A program made the position numbers and the translations under genes. Shown here piece by piece: positions 9,767 through 18,665 of a stretch of 64,000 nt of DNA. Location: NCBI RefSeq assembly GCF_001634365.1, contig NZ_CP014578.1:806001-870000 (forward strand), written 5' to 3'. Each line of letters begins with the position of its first letter. Position 1 is the stretch's first letter. The notes under the pieces were generated by a model, which saw nothing but the letters and a program-made list of their open reading frames with translations, had not been told where the DNA came from and searched no databases. Source of the DNA: Paraburkholderia phytofirmans OLGA172 (lineage in GTDB: Bacteria; Pseudomonadota; Gammaproteobacteria; Burkholderiales; Burkholderiaceae).

Positions 9767-9803
9767 GCTTTACGTTTTCAATCAAATACGAGTCAGGATA
9801 TTG

Positions 9804-11087
9804 ATGGTGTCCACGAAACTAAGATCCAAATTCTCCCGCGCTATGCTCGCGGGCGTTGCCACGCTTTTTATCGCGGGTTACGCGCAAGCGCAGACAGCAC
9901 AATCGGCGCTGATGGCTCCGAACACTTCGGCTAATGCGGCCACAAAGGCCTTCTCAAACGGTACGCTGGCGGGTGGGACCAATGTCTCGAAGGTCAACGT
10001 CCACACGCTGCTTTACCCGGGTAACACGACGAAGGTGCTGGTGCACTATCTGCCGTGGTTCGACGGCGGCAACGACACCGGGGTCAACGTCAACTACTCG
10101 AACGGCAATACCACGTACGTCAAGGCGTTCTTCGCCGACCTCGTCAGCCGCGGTGTCGATGGCGTGATGGTAGATTGGCAGGGGCAGACCGATATCAGCG
10201 ACCAGGACTGGCTCATTTCGCAGCCGATCATTCACAATTACACTACGCTGTCCGGCAATAAGCTGTCGTTTGCGATCATGCTCGACGCGAACTTGTTGAA
10301 CAACTACAGCGGGACCAACCAGAACAAGGTGATGGCCGCGTTGAGCTACATCAACTCGCATTACCTCAGTGACGCGTCTTATCTGACCTATAACGGCAAG
10401 CCGGTCGTCGGTGATTTTGGCTTGACGGCGGCGGGCGGGGTCAACTGGACGGCCATTCAAAACGCATATCCGAATATTCAGTTCGTCCATCTGGACAACG
10501 CAACGTCGCCGGATGGGTTCGGCATTGCCAAGAGTGCCGGTTCGTTCCTGTGGGTCAACCCGACCAGCACGGACGTCACGCCGCCTGATCTGTCCACGAT
10601 GGACGATTTCTACACCCGGTCCAATTTGCACCCGACGCAGATCACGATGGGCGCAGCGTACAAGGGTTTCAATGGCGCACTGGCCCCGTGGGATGGTCCG
10701 ACGTTTGTTGATCAACAATGCGGCGAAACGTGGCTGAACAGCTTCACGAAGATCAACCAGTACTTCAATTCGGCCAAGCAGTTGCCGTTTCTGCAACTGG
10801 TTACCTGGGATGATTACTACGAGGGGACTCCGCTCGAGACGGGTATCGACAACTGCCTGGGGGTGACCACTTCGGTGAGTAGCCGTACGATCAAGGTTTC
10901 GTTCACGCACGCGGATACCGTGGATCATCTGGAGTTGTGGAGCTACTCCAACAGCGCCTGGGTCCAGGCGAGCTACCCAGCCACCACGACCACGATTCCG
11001 GTGACCAAAGCGGGCACCTACTACGTCAAGGTGGTCGGCAAGCCGTTCGTCAAGAACGCCCTTTCTTCGGCCATCGTAGTCAACTAA
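9804..11087 (+). CDS. Secreted glycoside hydrolase-like protein (GH71/GH99-type)
   Basis: The start is ATG 9804 with AGGA five bases upstream (a TTG at 9801 is less likely). The product has a Sec signal peptide of about 30 residues ending in AQA. The mature part has features of the TIM-barrel families GH71/GH99: 'VLVHYLPWF' near the start, 'GVDGVMVDWQG', and 'TWDDYYEGTPLETG' near the end of the barrel, which matches the W-N/D-D-Y-x-E-G-T motif holding the catalytic acid in those families. A C-terminal beta-rich domain of about 80 residues follows. It probably cuts an alpha-linked polysaccharide, perhaps the one made by the flanking EPS genes. Exact family assignment and substrate are inference. 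Confidence 0.65.
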   Translation: MVSTKLRSKFSRAMLAGVATLFIAGYAQAQTAQSALMAPNTSANAATKAFSNGTLAGGTNVSKVNVHTLLYPGNTTKVLVHYLPWFDGGNDTGVNVNYSNGNTTYVKAFFADLVSRGVDGVMVDWQGQTDISDQDWLISQPIIHNYTTLSGNKLSFAIMLDANLLNNYSGTNQNKVMAALSYINSHYLSDASYLTYNGKPVVGDFGLTAAGGVNWTAIQNAYPNIQFVHLDNATSPDGFGIAKSAGSFLWVNPTSTDVTPPDLSTMDDFYTRSNLHPTQITMGAAYKGFNGALAPWDGPTFVDQQCGETWLNSFTKINQYFNSAKQLPFLQLVTWDDYYEGTPLETGIDNCLGVTTSVSSRTIKVSFTHADTVDHLELWSYSNSAWVQASYPATTTTIPVTKAGTYYVKVVGKPFVKNALSSAIVVN

Positions 11088-11102
11088 GAGATTGCGTTCG
11101 CA

Positions 11103-11129
11103 CCGCGTGGCATCGAATGAGCCACGCGG
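11103..11129 (+). terminator. Hairpin after the hydrolase gene
   Basis: CCGCGTGGC and GCCACGCGG form a perfect 9-bp stem with a 9-base loop, starting 15 bases after the stop of the gene ending at 11087. There is no T-run, so it may be a weak or Rho-assisted terminator. Confidence 0.5.
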
Positions 11130-11685
11130 CGCCGCGCATTCGAGAACTGTCCGCCACCTAGGCCCAGGGAGGGAAGCGTGCTGCGCAATGCAGCGCTTTT
11201 CGTTCTTCTTTCCTCCCTCAATCTACCCATCCATTCCTCGCAGCACGGCGCGTCTGTTCGCCAGCCTTCGCGGCTCGGTGCGTCACCCGTCTTCACGAAT
11301 ATTGAATGCAGTCCACAACTGCGCCTCTTTGCGATGCCAACGAAAACGTGTAGATATTACCGAAGCACCTGTAGTGGCGTTTTCATCTGGGCGCTATAAC
11401 ACACAACTAATGCATTTGTAAGTCAATTTGAGGGAAGGTGGAGGTACCATCAGCATTCAGATCCTCGGGACCAGTGAGACAAAGGCGGCAGGGTCCTGAT
11501 TGCCGTGGAAGAACGAAAGACCGGTGCCCGACTTGAAGCGCTGGCGCGAAGAATCGGGCGGTATTGACATCGCGAGCAGCGGAGCTGACGGCGTGATCCC
11601 GGAAGAGGGCGGGAACACGCATGCGGGACGGAATTATTATTTCGTCTCCACGCCCCTTGAGCGATTACGTTGAGGAAATTCCGCA
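11130..11685. other. Intergenic region, no gene seen
   Basis: These bases between the hydrolase and the PAP2 phosphatase hold only short overlapping open frames of low-complexity Arg/Ser composition. An AT-rich part around 11395-11430 could contain the promoter of the next gene. Nothing else is recognisable. Confidence 0.5.
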
Positions 11686-12387
11686 ATGAACGGATTCGAT
11701 CTAACAATCCTAACTTTCCTGACCCACGGCGCTTTCAGCACTCCATTCGTGAATAGCGCGATCAAAGCGATCGCCGGTATGTACACGTTCAAGGGCCTGC
11801 TGCTCGTCCCCATACTGTGGTGGATCTGGTTCAGGCCTACTCAGCGCGGCGAATGGGAGCGCGAGATCGTCATCGCGACCTTTGTGAGCGGTCTTGTGGC
11901 ACTCGTGCTAGGCAGATTGCTCGCACATTACCTGCCATTTCGCGTGCGACCAATCTATAACCCGGATTTGCACCTTCAGTTTCCAGTAGCCGAGGGGGAA
12001 CATGAGTTGCGATTCTGGAGTTCTTTTCCGAGCGACCACGCAATGGTGTGGATGTCGGTCGCCATGGGAATTTTTCTCGTTTCATACCGCGTGGGGATAC
12101 CCGCGATACTCTACACGGCGATCTTTATCTGCGCGACGCGTATCTATCTCGGCCTGCATTATCCGACCGACGTTATCGCTGGGTTGCTGATCGGCGTTGT
12201 GGTCACCTATGTAATGACCCGCGACTCCATCAGAAAGCCTCTCGCAGCGCCGTTCTTGCGATGGATCCACCGATGGCCCGGGCTCTGTTACGCGATGGCC
12301 TTCGTACTGTGTTTCGAGCTGGCAACGCAGTTCGATGAAGTGCGGATGCTCGTACACGCCGTTTCAAAAGTCGTCGCGCACTCGTAG
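11686..12387 (+). CDS. PAP2-family membrane phosphatase
   Basis: The 233-residue protein has about six membrane helices and the three PAP2 motifs: an R-x-R-P element (RVRP, residues 86-89), P-S-D-H at 115-118 and R152-x5-H158-x3-D162. His118, His158 and Asp162 fit the phosphatidic-acid-phosphatase catalytic scheme. Members remove phosphate from lipid phosphates; near EPS genes the likely substrate is undecaprenyl diphosphate, recycling the carrier lipid. GAGG lies 11 bases before the ATG. It converges with galE across a shared terminator. Lipid A or other lipid phosphates are alternatives. Confidence 0.85.
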   Translation: MNGFDLTILTFLTHGAFSTPFVNSAIKAIAGMYTFKGLLLVPILWWIWFRPTQRGEWEREIVIATFVSGLVALVLGRLLAHYLPFRVRPIYNPDLHLQFPVAEGEHELRFWSSFPSDHAMVWMSVAMGIFLVSYRVGIPAILYTAIFICATRIYLGLHYPTDVIAGLLIGVVVTYVMTRDSIRKPLAAPFLRWIHRWPGLCYAMAFVLCFELATQFDEVRMLVHAVSKVVAHS

Positions 12388-12400
12388 AGGCGACGAAAGC

Positions 12401-12447
12401 CGACGGCGGTCGAATTCCTGTCTGGCAATTCGTTGGCACCGCCGTCG
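12401..12447. terminator. Bidirectional terminator between PAP2 gene and galE
   Basis: CGACGGCGGT (12401-12410) pairs with ACCGCCGTCG (12438-12447), and inside the loop CGAATT pairs with AATTCG, giving an extended stem. It lies between two convergent genes, as expected of a shared terminator. Confidence 0.6.
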
Positions 12448-12460
12448 ACTTTCACTTCAT

Positions 12461-13483
12461 TCAGGCGAAGCCGTGCGGATTCGTTGACTGCCAGCGCCAG
12501 TGATCCGCGCACATCTGTTCGATGCCGAACTGTGCACGCCAGCCGATGATGTTCTCGGCCGCCGCCGGATCGGCGAAACACGACGCGACGTCGCCCGGAC
12601 GGCGCGCGACGATCTCGTACGGCACCGGTTTGCCGGACGCTTTCTCGAACGAGCGCACCACGTCCAGCACGCTATAGCCCTGGCCTGTGCCGAGGTTCAC
12701 GACGAAACTGGTATCGCGCTTGACCAGTGCGTCGAGCGCGGCCAGGTGTCCGCGCGCCAGGTCGACCACATGGATGTAGTCGCGCACGCCGGTGCCGTCG
12801 GGCGTTTCATAATCGCCGCCAAACACCCGCAGCTTCTCCAGCTTGCCGACAGCAACCTGTGCCACATACGGCATCAGGTTATTTGGAATACCCGCCGGAT
12901 CCTCCCCAATCAAGCCGCTCTCATGCGCGCCCACCGGATTGAAATAGCGCAGCGTCGCAATCCGCCATGAAGGATCCGCCACTTCCAGATCGCGCAAAAC
13001 CTGCTCGGCAATCAGCTTCGACTGCCCGTAAGGATTGGTGGCCGACAGCGGAAAGGATTCGTCGATCGGTGAGCTCTTCGGCACGCCATACACCGTCGCC
13101 GAGGAACTGAACACGAACTGCTTCACATTGCGATCGCGCATCACGCCGAGCAGCGCCAGCAAACTGCCGACGTTATTGCTGTAGTACTCGATTGGCTTGG
13201 CGACCGATTCGCCCACCGCCTTCAGCGCGGCAAAGTGAATCGCGCCGGTGATCGGGTGTGCGTCGAAAATGCGCTTGAGCGCCGCTTCATCGCGCGCGTC
13301 GGCTTCGTAGAAGGTCACGGGCTTACCGGTGATTTGCTCCGCGCGCCGCAGCGACTCGCGGTTGCTATTCACGAGATTGTCGATTACCACGACGTCGTAA
13401 CCGCCGTTCAGCAGTTCGACGCATGTGTGCGAGCCGATAAATCCTGCACCGCCCGTTACCAGAATCGTGCCCTTCGTGGTCAT
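12461..13483 (-). CDS. galE: UDP-glucose 4-epimerase
   Basis: A 340-residue extended short-chain dehydrogenase. The NAD-binding loop TGGAGFIGS is at residues 10-18, the catalytic Ser is in 'FSSSATVYG' near residue 128, and Tyr152-x3-Lys156 is in PYGQSK. These and the length match GalE, which interconverts UDP-glucose and UDP-galactose in the cytoplasm. It is the last gene of the minus-strand EPS cluster, 12 bases after the glycosyltransferase stop, so it probably supplies UDP-galactose for that cluster. Confidence 0.95.
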   Translation of the reverse strand: MTTKGTILVTGGAGFIGSHTCVELLNGGYDVVVIDNLVNSNRESLRRAEQITGKPVTFYEADARDEAALKRIFDAHPITGAIHFAALKAVGESVAKPIEYYSNNVGSLLALLGVMRDRNVKQFVFSSSATVYGVPKSSPIDESFPLSATNPYGQSKLIAEQVLRDLEVADPSWRIATLRYFNPVGAHESGLIGEDPAGIPNNLMPYVAQVAVGKLEKLRVFGGDYETPDGTGVRDYIHVVDLARGHLAALDALVKRDTSFVVNLGTGQGYSVLDVVRSFEKASGKPVPYEIVARRPGDVASCFADPAAAENIIGWRAQFGIEQMCADHWRWQSTNPHGFA

Positions 13484-13495
13484 GCTGTTGCTCCG

Positions 13496-14644
13496 TTAAA
13501 GTAGAACGCCCGTCATTTTTTGCACCAGGTCTTTATACGTTTCGACGACAACGCGTTCGTCGAACTCTTGCGCGACTTTCTGTCGACCGCGTTCAGCCAT
13601 TGCGCGGCGCTCGGCGCTGCTCATGTCGAGCATCCGCGCCAGCTGCGCCGCGAGACTCTCTGCATTGCGCGCTTCGCACAGCAATCCATTGACACCGTCC
13701 GCCACCACTTCGCGGCAGCCTGGTACGTCGGTCGTCACGATCGGCCGGCCCATCGCCGATGCTTCCATCAGCGTGCGAGGCACGCCTTCGCGATAGGACG
13801 GCAGGACGACGCAATTCGCGCCGGCGATGAAGGGCCGCACGTCGTGCGCCTCGCCAAGATACTCGATGATGCCTTCCTGTTCCCACGCGGCCACCTCTTC
13901 GCGTGTGATCGCGCTAGGGTTGTCGACGCCCACCGGGCCGAGCAACTGGAACCGCGCCTGGGGATAACGTTCACGCAAACGCCGTGCGGCTTCGACATAT
14001 TCGCCGACGCCCTTGTCCCACAACAGCCGCCCGATCAGCACGAACTTGAATTCCATCCGCTCCGGCAGCGGGGTGAAGGCGAACTGCTCGAGATCGACGC
14101 CTTCGCCGTGGAGGAGGCGCGCACGTTCAGGATGCGCCAACAAATTCTGCTCGACAAAGGCGGCCTGATCGTCGCGATTCAGAAACCAGATTTCGCGCGG
14201 GAATCGGAAGGCGAAACGGTACAGTTTTTTGGCGACTTGCGCAGCGCGGCTCTGCTGGATGAACACGTAACCGAGCCCGGTGGTCACCGCCACCGACTGC
14301 ACGCCCGCCAGTTTCGCAGCGACCGAGCCGTAAATGTTCGGCTTGATCGTGTAATGGAACACGACGTGCGGGCGGATGCTTCGATACAAGCGATACAACG
14401 ACAGAAGTGTGCGCAGGTCCTCGCGCGGACTGGTGCCTTTGGACGCCACCGGCAATTCGATGCAGCGGCACCCCATCGCGGTGAGCAATCCGAACGTGCG
14501 GTCGCGCGGCGCGAGCACCGTCACGTCGACGCCGCGTCCAACCAGCATGCGGATCAGCCCTTGCCGATACGTATAGATTGCCCAGGCGGTGTTACAGACG
14601 AGTGTAATGCGTAGCGCGGGCGTCGACTTCAGGGCAGGCTTCAT
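13496..14644 (-). CDS. Glycosyltransferase family 4 (EPS cluster 2)
   Basis: The 382-residue GT-B protein resembles the PglA/CapM-type enzymes: N-terminal 'LRITLVCNTAWAIYTYRQGL', a conserved 'HYTIKPNIYGS' segment followed by 'TGLGYVF', and the donor domain with 'FVLIGRLLWDKGVGEYVEAA' and the E-x7-E motif EGVPRTLME. It should transfer a sugar onto a lipid-linked intermediate at the cytoplasmic face. It lies between the GT2 gene and galE on the same strand. The substrate is unknown. Confidence 0.9.
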   Translation of the reverse strand: MKPALKSTPALRITLVCNTAWAIYTYRQGLIRMLVGRGVDVTVLAPRDRTFGLLTAMGCRCIELPVASKGTSPREDLRTLLSLYRLYRSIRPHVVFHYTIKPNIYGSVAAKLAGVQSVAVTTGLGYVFIQQSRAAQVAKKLYRFAFRFPREIWFLNRDDQAAFVEQNLLAHPERARLLHGEGVDLEQFAFTPLPERMEFKFVLIGRLLWDKGVGEYVEAARRLRERYPQARFQLLGPVGVDNPSAITREEVAAWEQEGIIEYLGEAHDVRPFIAGANCVVLPSYREGVPRTLMEASAMGRPIVTTDVPGCREVVADGVNGLLCEARNAESLAAQLARMLDMSSAERRAMAERGRQKVAQEFDERVVVETYKDLVQKMTGVLL

Positions 14645-14695
14645 GCGGGAACGGGCTCGACGGTGAATAACAGGGTGAATGACGGCGTAACGGAA

Positions 14696-15526
14696 TCAAT
14701 GACTCGCACGCGGCGCAAGCAGCGTGCGTTTGACCCGCTGCAATGCGCGGTAAGGCGTCACGAGATGCAGCATATTTTTGGCGAGACCCAGCCAGTCGTA
14801 GAGATTGGCGACGTTGAAGTAGCGTAGTTGCAGACGCAACGTCGAGCTGACCTGGCGGCGCCGTTTGGTCGCGCTGATGCCACCTTCGTTCAGCTCGTAG
14901 TAGAGCCCGAGTTCCGGCAGGTTCGCGCAGTCGTAGCACGCCATCAGACGCACGAACAGATCGAGGTCTTCGGCGGAAGGATATGCTGCCTGGTAGTTGC
15001 CGACCGCGCGCACGGCGTCGATACGCAACATCATCGAAGGATGCGCGAGGCATGAACGAAAGAACCGCAAGCGCCGGATCTCATGCGGCTCAGCCGGCGG
15101 TGTCAGCATGAACAGCGGTTTCCCTTCACGCGTGACCACTTGCGTCCACATGCCGAGACCGGCTACTTGCGGATGCGACTCCATGAACTCGCGTTGTTTA
15201 GCGAGCCGTTGCGGCACGCTGCGGTCGCCCGCGTCGATGCGTGCTGCGTAGCGAAAGCCACGCTGGGCAAGGGCGTCGATGCCGGTTTGCAGCGCGCGTT
15301 CGATGCCGCGGTTCTGCGGCATGCGCAGCACTTCGATCATCATATTCGGGATCGTGGGCGCTGCGATCGGCGGCGTGCTGCCGTCGTCGACGATCAGTAC
15401 ATGCACTAGCGCGTTTTCGCTGAACGAGGCCAGCGTGAGATCGACGTCGGCCTGGCCGTTGTACGCGGGCATCAGGACGGCGACGTCGTCGAGAGACATA
15501 TGCGCGGCGGCGGATGAGTTCGTCAT
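14696..15526 (-). CDS. Glycosyltransferase family 2 (EPS cluster 2)
   Basis: A 276-residue GT-A fold protein. It shows 'VAVLMPAYNGQADVDLTLASF' at the start, the DDGS nucleotide-binding motif, 'ARIDAGDRS' in the position of the metal-binding D-x-D, and the later acidic pair 'SAEDLDLFVRL' typical of the catalytic base region. It is an inverting enzyme that adds a sugar in repeat-unit assembly. Its ATG overlaps the stop of the flippase gene by four bases, showing translational coupling. Confidence 0.9.
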   Translation of the reverse strand: MTNSSAAAHMSLDDVAVLMPAYNGQADVDLTLASFSENALVHVLIVDDGSTPPIAAPTIPNMMIEVLRMPQNRGIERALQTGIDALAQRGFRYAARIDAGDRSVPQRLAKQREFMESHPQVAGLGMWTQVVTREGKPLFMLTPPAEPHEIRRLRFFRSCLAHPSMMLRIDAVRAVGNYQAAYPSAEDLDLFVRLMACYDCANLPELGLYYELNEGGISATKRRRQVSSTLRLQLRYFNVANLYDWLGLAKNMLHLVTPYRALQRVKRTLLAPRASH

Positions 15527-16785
15527 GGGCGCAATTTGAAACGAATGTAATAAAGATTAACTGACGCGGCGGCGAGATAACCGGCTGCGAGTCCCACCAG
15601 CGCACCGTAAGCGCCAAGCCGTGAAATTGCCAGCAGATTGACGACGAATGCAATCGCGAGCGCCAGCAGCCACTTCGAGAGCAACACGAATTTGGCCTGA
15701 TATTTCAGCACGATCAGATTGCCGATCGCTTCGACGCCGGCCGGCACGGAAAGCCACACGGCCCAGCGGAAAATCTCGATGGCGCCTTCAAAGTCCGGTC
15801 CGAATACGCTGCGGATGATGAAGCCGGCCAGCAGATCCAGCACGATCGCGCCGCTCACCATCAGCGCGGCGGTCATGGCGGTGAGCCGCCACACGTTGCG
15901 GCGCAATTGCGCGGCGTCTTGCACGCGGTAGACGAAGGCGGGCGCGATCGTCTGCGCGAGCATCAGCGCAAGCGTGATCCAGTTTTCGTTCAACTGCTGC
16001 GCGGCGGAATAACGCCCGAGGTCGGCGAAGGAAATCGCCCGCTCGAGCATCAGTCTGTCCAGTTTCAGGAACAGATACATACAGACCAGGCCGAGCCAGA
16101 ACACCGTGCCCGCGGTCGCGAAGTGCTTGAAGAGCGAGCGGTCGAGACGCCAGCCGAGCTTGCCGCCATGCCGACGGATGTAATAGATCAGCAAGACCGC
16201 GCCGATCGCCGCCGATTCGGCGGCCCACAGCCAGCCAAAGCGCGCGGGCGTTGCCATGGCGCGCACCAGCAGATAGGCGAAGCCGGCCTTCAGCACCGCG
16301 GTGCTCATGCTGGTGAGCAACTGCGGCTTGCTATACGTCATGCTTTGCAGCCACGCGTTGATCACGCCGACGAACGGCTCGCGAAACAGCATGGTCACCG
16401 CGAGGCCGGCGAGCATGGCGCCCACCAGCGGGTCGAAGAAGTGCAACGCAATGCCAAGCCACGTGAGCAGCAGCGCCGCGACGGAAACCGAGAAGCGCAG
16501 CGCGAAGGCGCTGCCGAGCACCGTGCCGAGCTGGGTTGGCGGCCGGCTGACGATGGTGGGAACCAGAATTTCCGCGCCGCATACCCAGGTGATTGGCGAA
16601 AGCACCAGCAGTAGCGTATTCGCGTACTGCCATTTGCCGAAAGTGTCGGGCCCGAAGTAGCGTGCCAGCATGCCGCTGATCACGATTGCCACGCCGATTT
16701 GCGTGAGCCGCTCCAGCCCGAGCCAGACGATATTGGTGAAGGCGCGCGTGACGTCCGGATTGGCGAAGCGTTTGAGTGTCAGCAT
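15523..16785 (-). CDS. Polysaccharide flippase (Wzx/MOP superfamily, EPS cluster 2)
   Basis: A hydrophobic protein of about 420 residues with 12-14 helices, opening with 'RAFTNIVWLGLERLTQIGVAIVIS' and 'ARYFGPDTFGKWQYA', the usual signature of oligosaccharide flippases. I place the start at the ATG at 16785 (MLTLKRF) because the 27 extra residues from the next upstream ATG (16866) are Arg/Thr-rich and unlike family N-termini; neither start has a strong ribosome site. It heads the minus-strand cluster flippase-GT2-GT4-galE, the second flippase in this window, so two polysaccharides or two steps may be handled. Confidence 0.8.
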   Translation of the reverse strand: MLTLKRFANPDVTRAFTNIVWLGLERLTQIGVAIVISGMLARYFGPDTFGKWQYANTLLLVLSPITWVCGAEILVPTIVSRPPTQLGTVLGSAFALRFSVSVAALLLTWLGIALHFFDPLVGAMLAGLAVTMLFREPFVGVINAWLQSMTYSKPQLLTSMSTAVLKAGFAYLLVRAMATPARFGWLWAAESAAIGAVLLIYYIRRHGGKLGWRLDRSLFKHFATAGTVFWLGLVCMYLFLKLDRLMLERAISFADLGRYSAAQQLNENWITLALMLAQTIAPAFVYRVQDAAQLRRNVWRLTAMTAALMVSGAIVLDLLAGFIIRSVFGPDFEGAIEIFRWAVWLSVPAGVEAIGNLIVLKYQAKFVLLSKWLLALAIAFVVNLLAISRLGAYGALVGLAAGYLAAASVNLYYIRFKLRP

Positions 16786-17074
16786 CCGGTGGACACTCGC
16801 CAGTCCCGTTGTGCGGGGCGCGCGAGCGGCGCGGGTTGTCTGCCGGCAATCTGCGCGAATGCCCATCCACAGGCCGACTGTCGCGGCAACTTAACAAAAG
16901 GTGGGCGTCTAAGCATTAGAATGGGCGTCTATCAGGGTATGTCCGAAAGGCGCAATTATAAGTTGGAACCGGATCGCTTCCGGCAAGGACGCATCGCTCG
17001 GTTTAACAGCGTGTTTTACCGATTTCTCGGCGATGCGTCGGTCAAAATTTTCCATTGCACGTAAGTGAGCCATC

Positions 17075-18469
17075 ATGATCTCCAAATCTATTTTCAAGGC
17101 GTATGACATTCGCGGTGTGATCGGCAAGACGCTCGACGCCGACACAGCGCGTTCGATCGGTCGCGCCTTCGGCAGCGAAGTGCGGGCGCAAGGTGGCGAC
17201 GCCGTCGTGGTCGCGCGTGACGGGCGCCTCTCGGGTCCCGAGCTGATCCAGGCACTGTCGGACGGTCTGCGTGCGGCCGGCGTCGACGTGGTCAACGTCG
17301 GCATGGTGCCGACTCCGGTCGGCTACTTCGCGGCCAGCGTGCCGTTGAAGCTCGACGGCGGCGAACGCCGCGTCGATTCGTGCATCGTCGTGACGGGCAG
17401 CCACAATCCGCCCGACTACAACGGCTTCAAGATGGTGCTGCGCGGCGCGGCCATTTACGGCGAGCAGATCCTCGCGCTGCATCAGCGCATCGTCGACGAA
17501 AACTTCACTGATGGCAGCGGCACATACACCGAGTACGACATCGCCGATGCGTATCTGGATCGCATTGCCAGCGACGTCAAGCTCGCACGCCCGATCAAGA
17601 TCGTGGTCGACACCGGCAACGGTGTGGCAGGCGGGCTCGCGCCGAAGCTCTTCAAGAAGCTCGGCTGCGAACTGGTCGAACTGTTCACCGAGATCGACGG
17701 CAACTTCCCGAACCATCACCCGGACCCGGCTCACCCCGAGAATCTGCAGGACGTGATCCGCGCGTTGAAGGAAACGGACGCGGAAATCGGTTTCGCCTTC
17801 GACGGCGACGGCGACCGCCTCGGCGTCGTCACCAAAGACGGCGAGATCATCTATCCGGACCGCCAGCTGATGCTGTTCGCCGAAGAAGTGCTGTCGCGCA
17901 ACAAGGGCGCGCAGATCATTTACGACGTGAAGTGCACGCGCAATCTCGCCAAATGGGTCAAAGATAAAGGCGGCGAACCGCTGATGTGGAAGACCGGCCA
18001 CTCGCTCGTGAAGGCGAAGCTGCGCGAAACCGGCGCGCCGCTGGCAGGCGAAATGAGCGGCCATGTGTTCTTCAAAGACCGCTGGTACGGGTTTGACGAC
18101 GGCCTGTACACGGGTGCGCGGCTGCTCGAAATCCTTACGCGTGTGGCGGATCCGAGCAAGCTGCTGAACTCGCTGCCGAACTCGAATTCCACGCCGGAAC
18201 TGCAATTGAAGCTCGAAGAAGGCGAAAACTTCGAACTGATCGCACGTTTGCAGCAAAACGCGAAGTTCACCGGCGCGGACGACGTCGTGAAGATCGACGG
18301 CCTGCGTGTCGAGTACCCGGACGGCTTCGGCCTTGCGCGCTCGTCGAACACTACGCCGGTGGTGGTAATGCGTTTCGAAGCCGATAGCGACGAGGCGCTC
18401 AAGCGCATCCAGGAAGACTTCCGCCGCGTGATCATGGCGGAGAAGCCTGACGCGAAGCTGCCGTTCTAA
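17075..18469 (+). CDS. algC: Phosphomannomutase/phosphoglucomutase
   Basis: A 464-residue alpha-D-phosphohexomutase. All four domains show their motifs: catalytic phosphoserine in TGSHNP (Ser109), metal loop DGDGDR at 243-248, sugar-binding GEMSGH at 325-330, and a C-terminal phosphate-binding 'RSSNTTPVVVMRFEA' segment. Spacing is nearly that of Pseudomonas AlgC. It converts mannose-6-P or glucose-6-P to the 1-phosphates, precursors of GDP-mannose and UDP-glucose for EPS and LPS. It is divergent from the flippase gene and followed by a strong terminator. Confidence 0.92.
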   Translation: MISKSIFKAYDIRGVIGKTLDADTARSIGRAFGSEVRAQGGDAVVVARDGRLSGPELIQALSDGLRAAGVDVVNVGMVPTPVGYFAASVPLKLDGGERRVDSCIVVTGSHNPPDYNGFKMVLRGAAIYGEQILALHQRIVDENFTDGSGTYTEYDIADAYLDRIASDVKLARPIKIVVDTGNGVAGGLAPKLFKKLGCELVELFTEIDGNFPNHHPDPAHPENLQDVIRALKETDAEIGFAFDGDGDRLGVVTKDGEIIYPDRQLMLFAEEVLSRNKGAQIIYDVKCTRNLAKWVKDKGGEPLMWKTGHSLVKAKLRETGAPLAGEMSGHVFFKDRWYGFDDGLYTGARLLEILTRVADPSKLLNSLPNSNSTPELQLKLEEGENFELIARLQQNAKFTGADDVVKIDGLRVEYPDGFGLARSSNTTPVVVMRFEADSDEALKRIQEDFRRVIMAEKPDAKLPF

Positions 18470-18514
18470 AGGCTCGAGCGCGCCGTGGTTCTTCGCGAAC
18501 CGCGGCCACCGTCG

Positions 18515-18552
18515 AACGCGGCGCGGGTTTCACTTACCGCGCCGCGTTTTTT
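18515..18552 (+). terminator. Intrinsic terminator after the phosphomannomutase gene
   Basis: CGCGGCGCGG (18517-18526) pairs with CCGCGCCGCG (18537-18546) and is followed by six T residues. This is a textbook intrinsic terminator about 45 bases after the stop. Confidence 0.85.
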
Positions 18553-18665
18553 CATGCCATTTACCCGTATCGCGCTAGAATTGCGGTCCTCGCCCCCTCG
18601 GGGGACCTGGCGCGAGGGCACTTTTCTCAACGCATCTTCGGGCCGGATAGCCGGTTTTCCCACAC

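Larger units (their letters stand above)
7556..9803. other. 2.2 kb region without a convincing gene
   Basis: No frame on either strand in this stretch looks like a known protein. The longest (8309-8959 minus, 8370-8801 plus) overlap each other, are rich in Ser/Arg/Cys and lack the third-position GC seen in real genes here. The composition is closer to 50 percent GC than the neighbours. Structured elements do occur: a 19-base near-palindrome at 9009-9027 and a hairpin-rich leader just before the gene at 9804. The stretch may be an old insertion or degraded genes between two EPS clusters. Confidence 0.5.
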
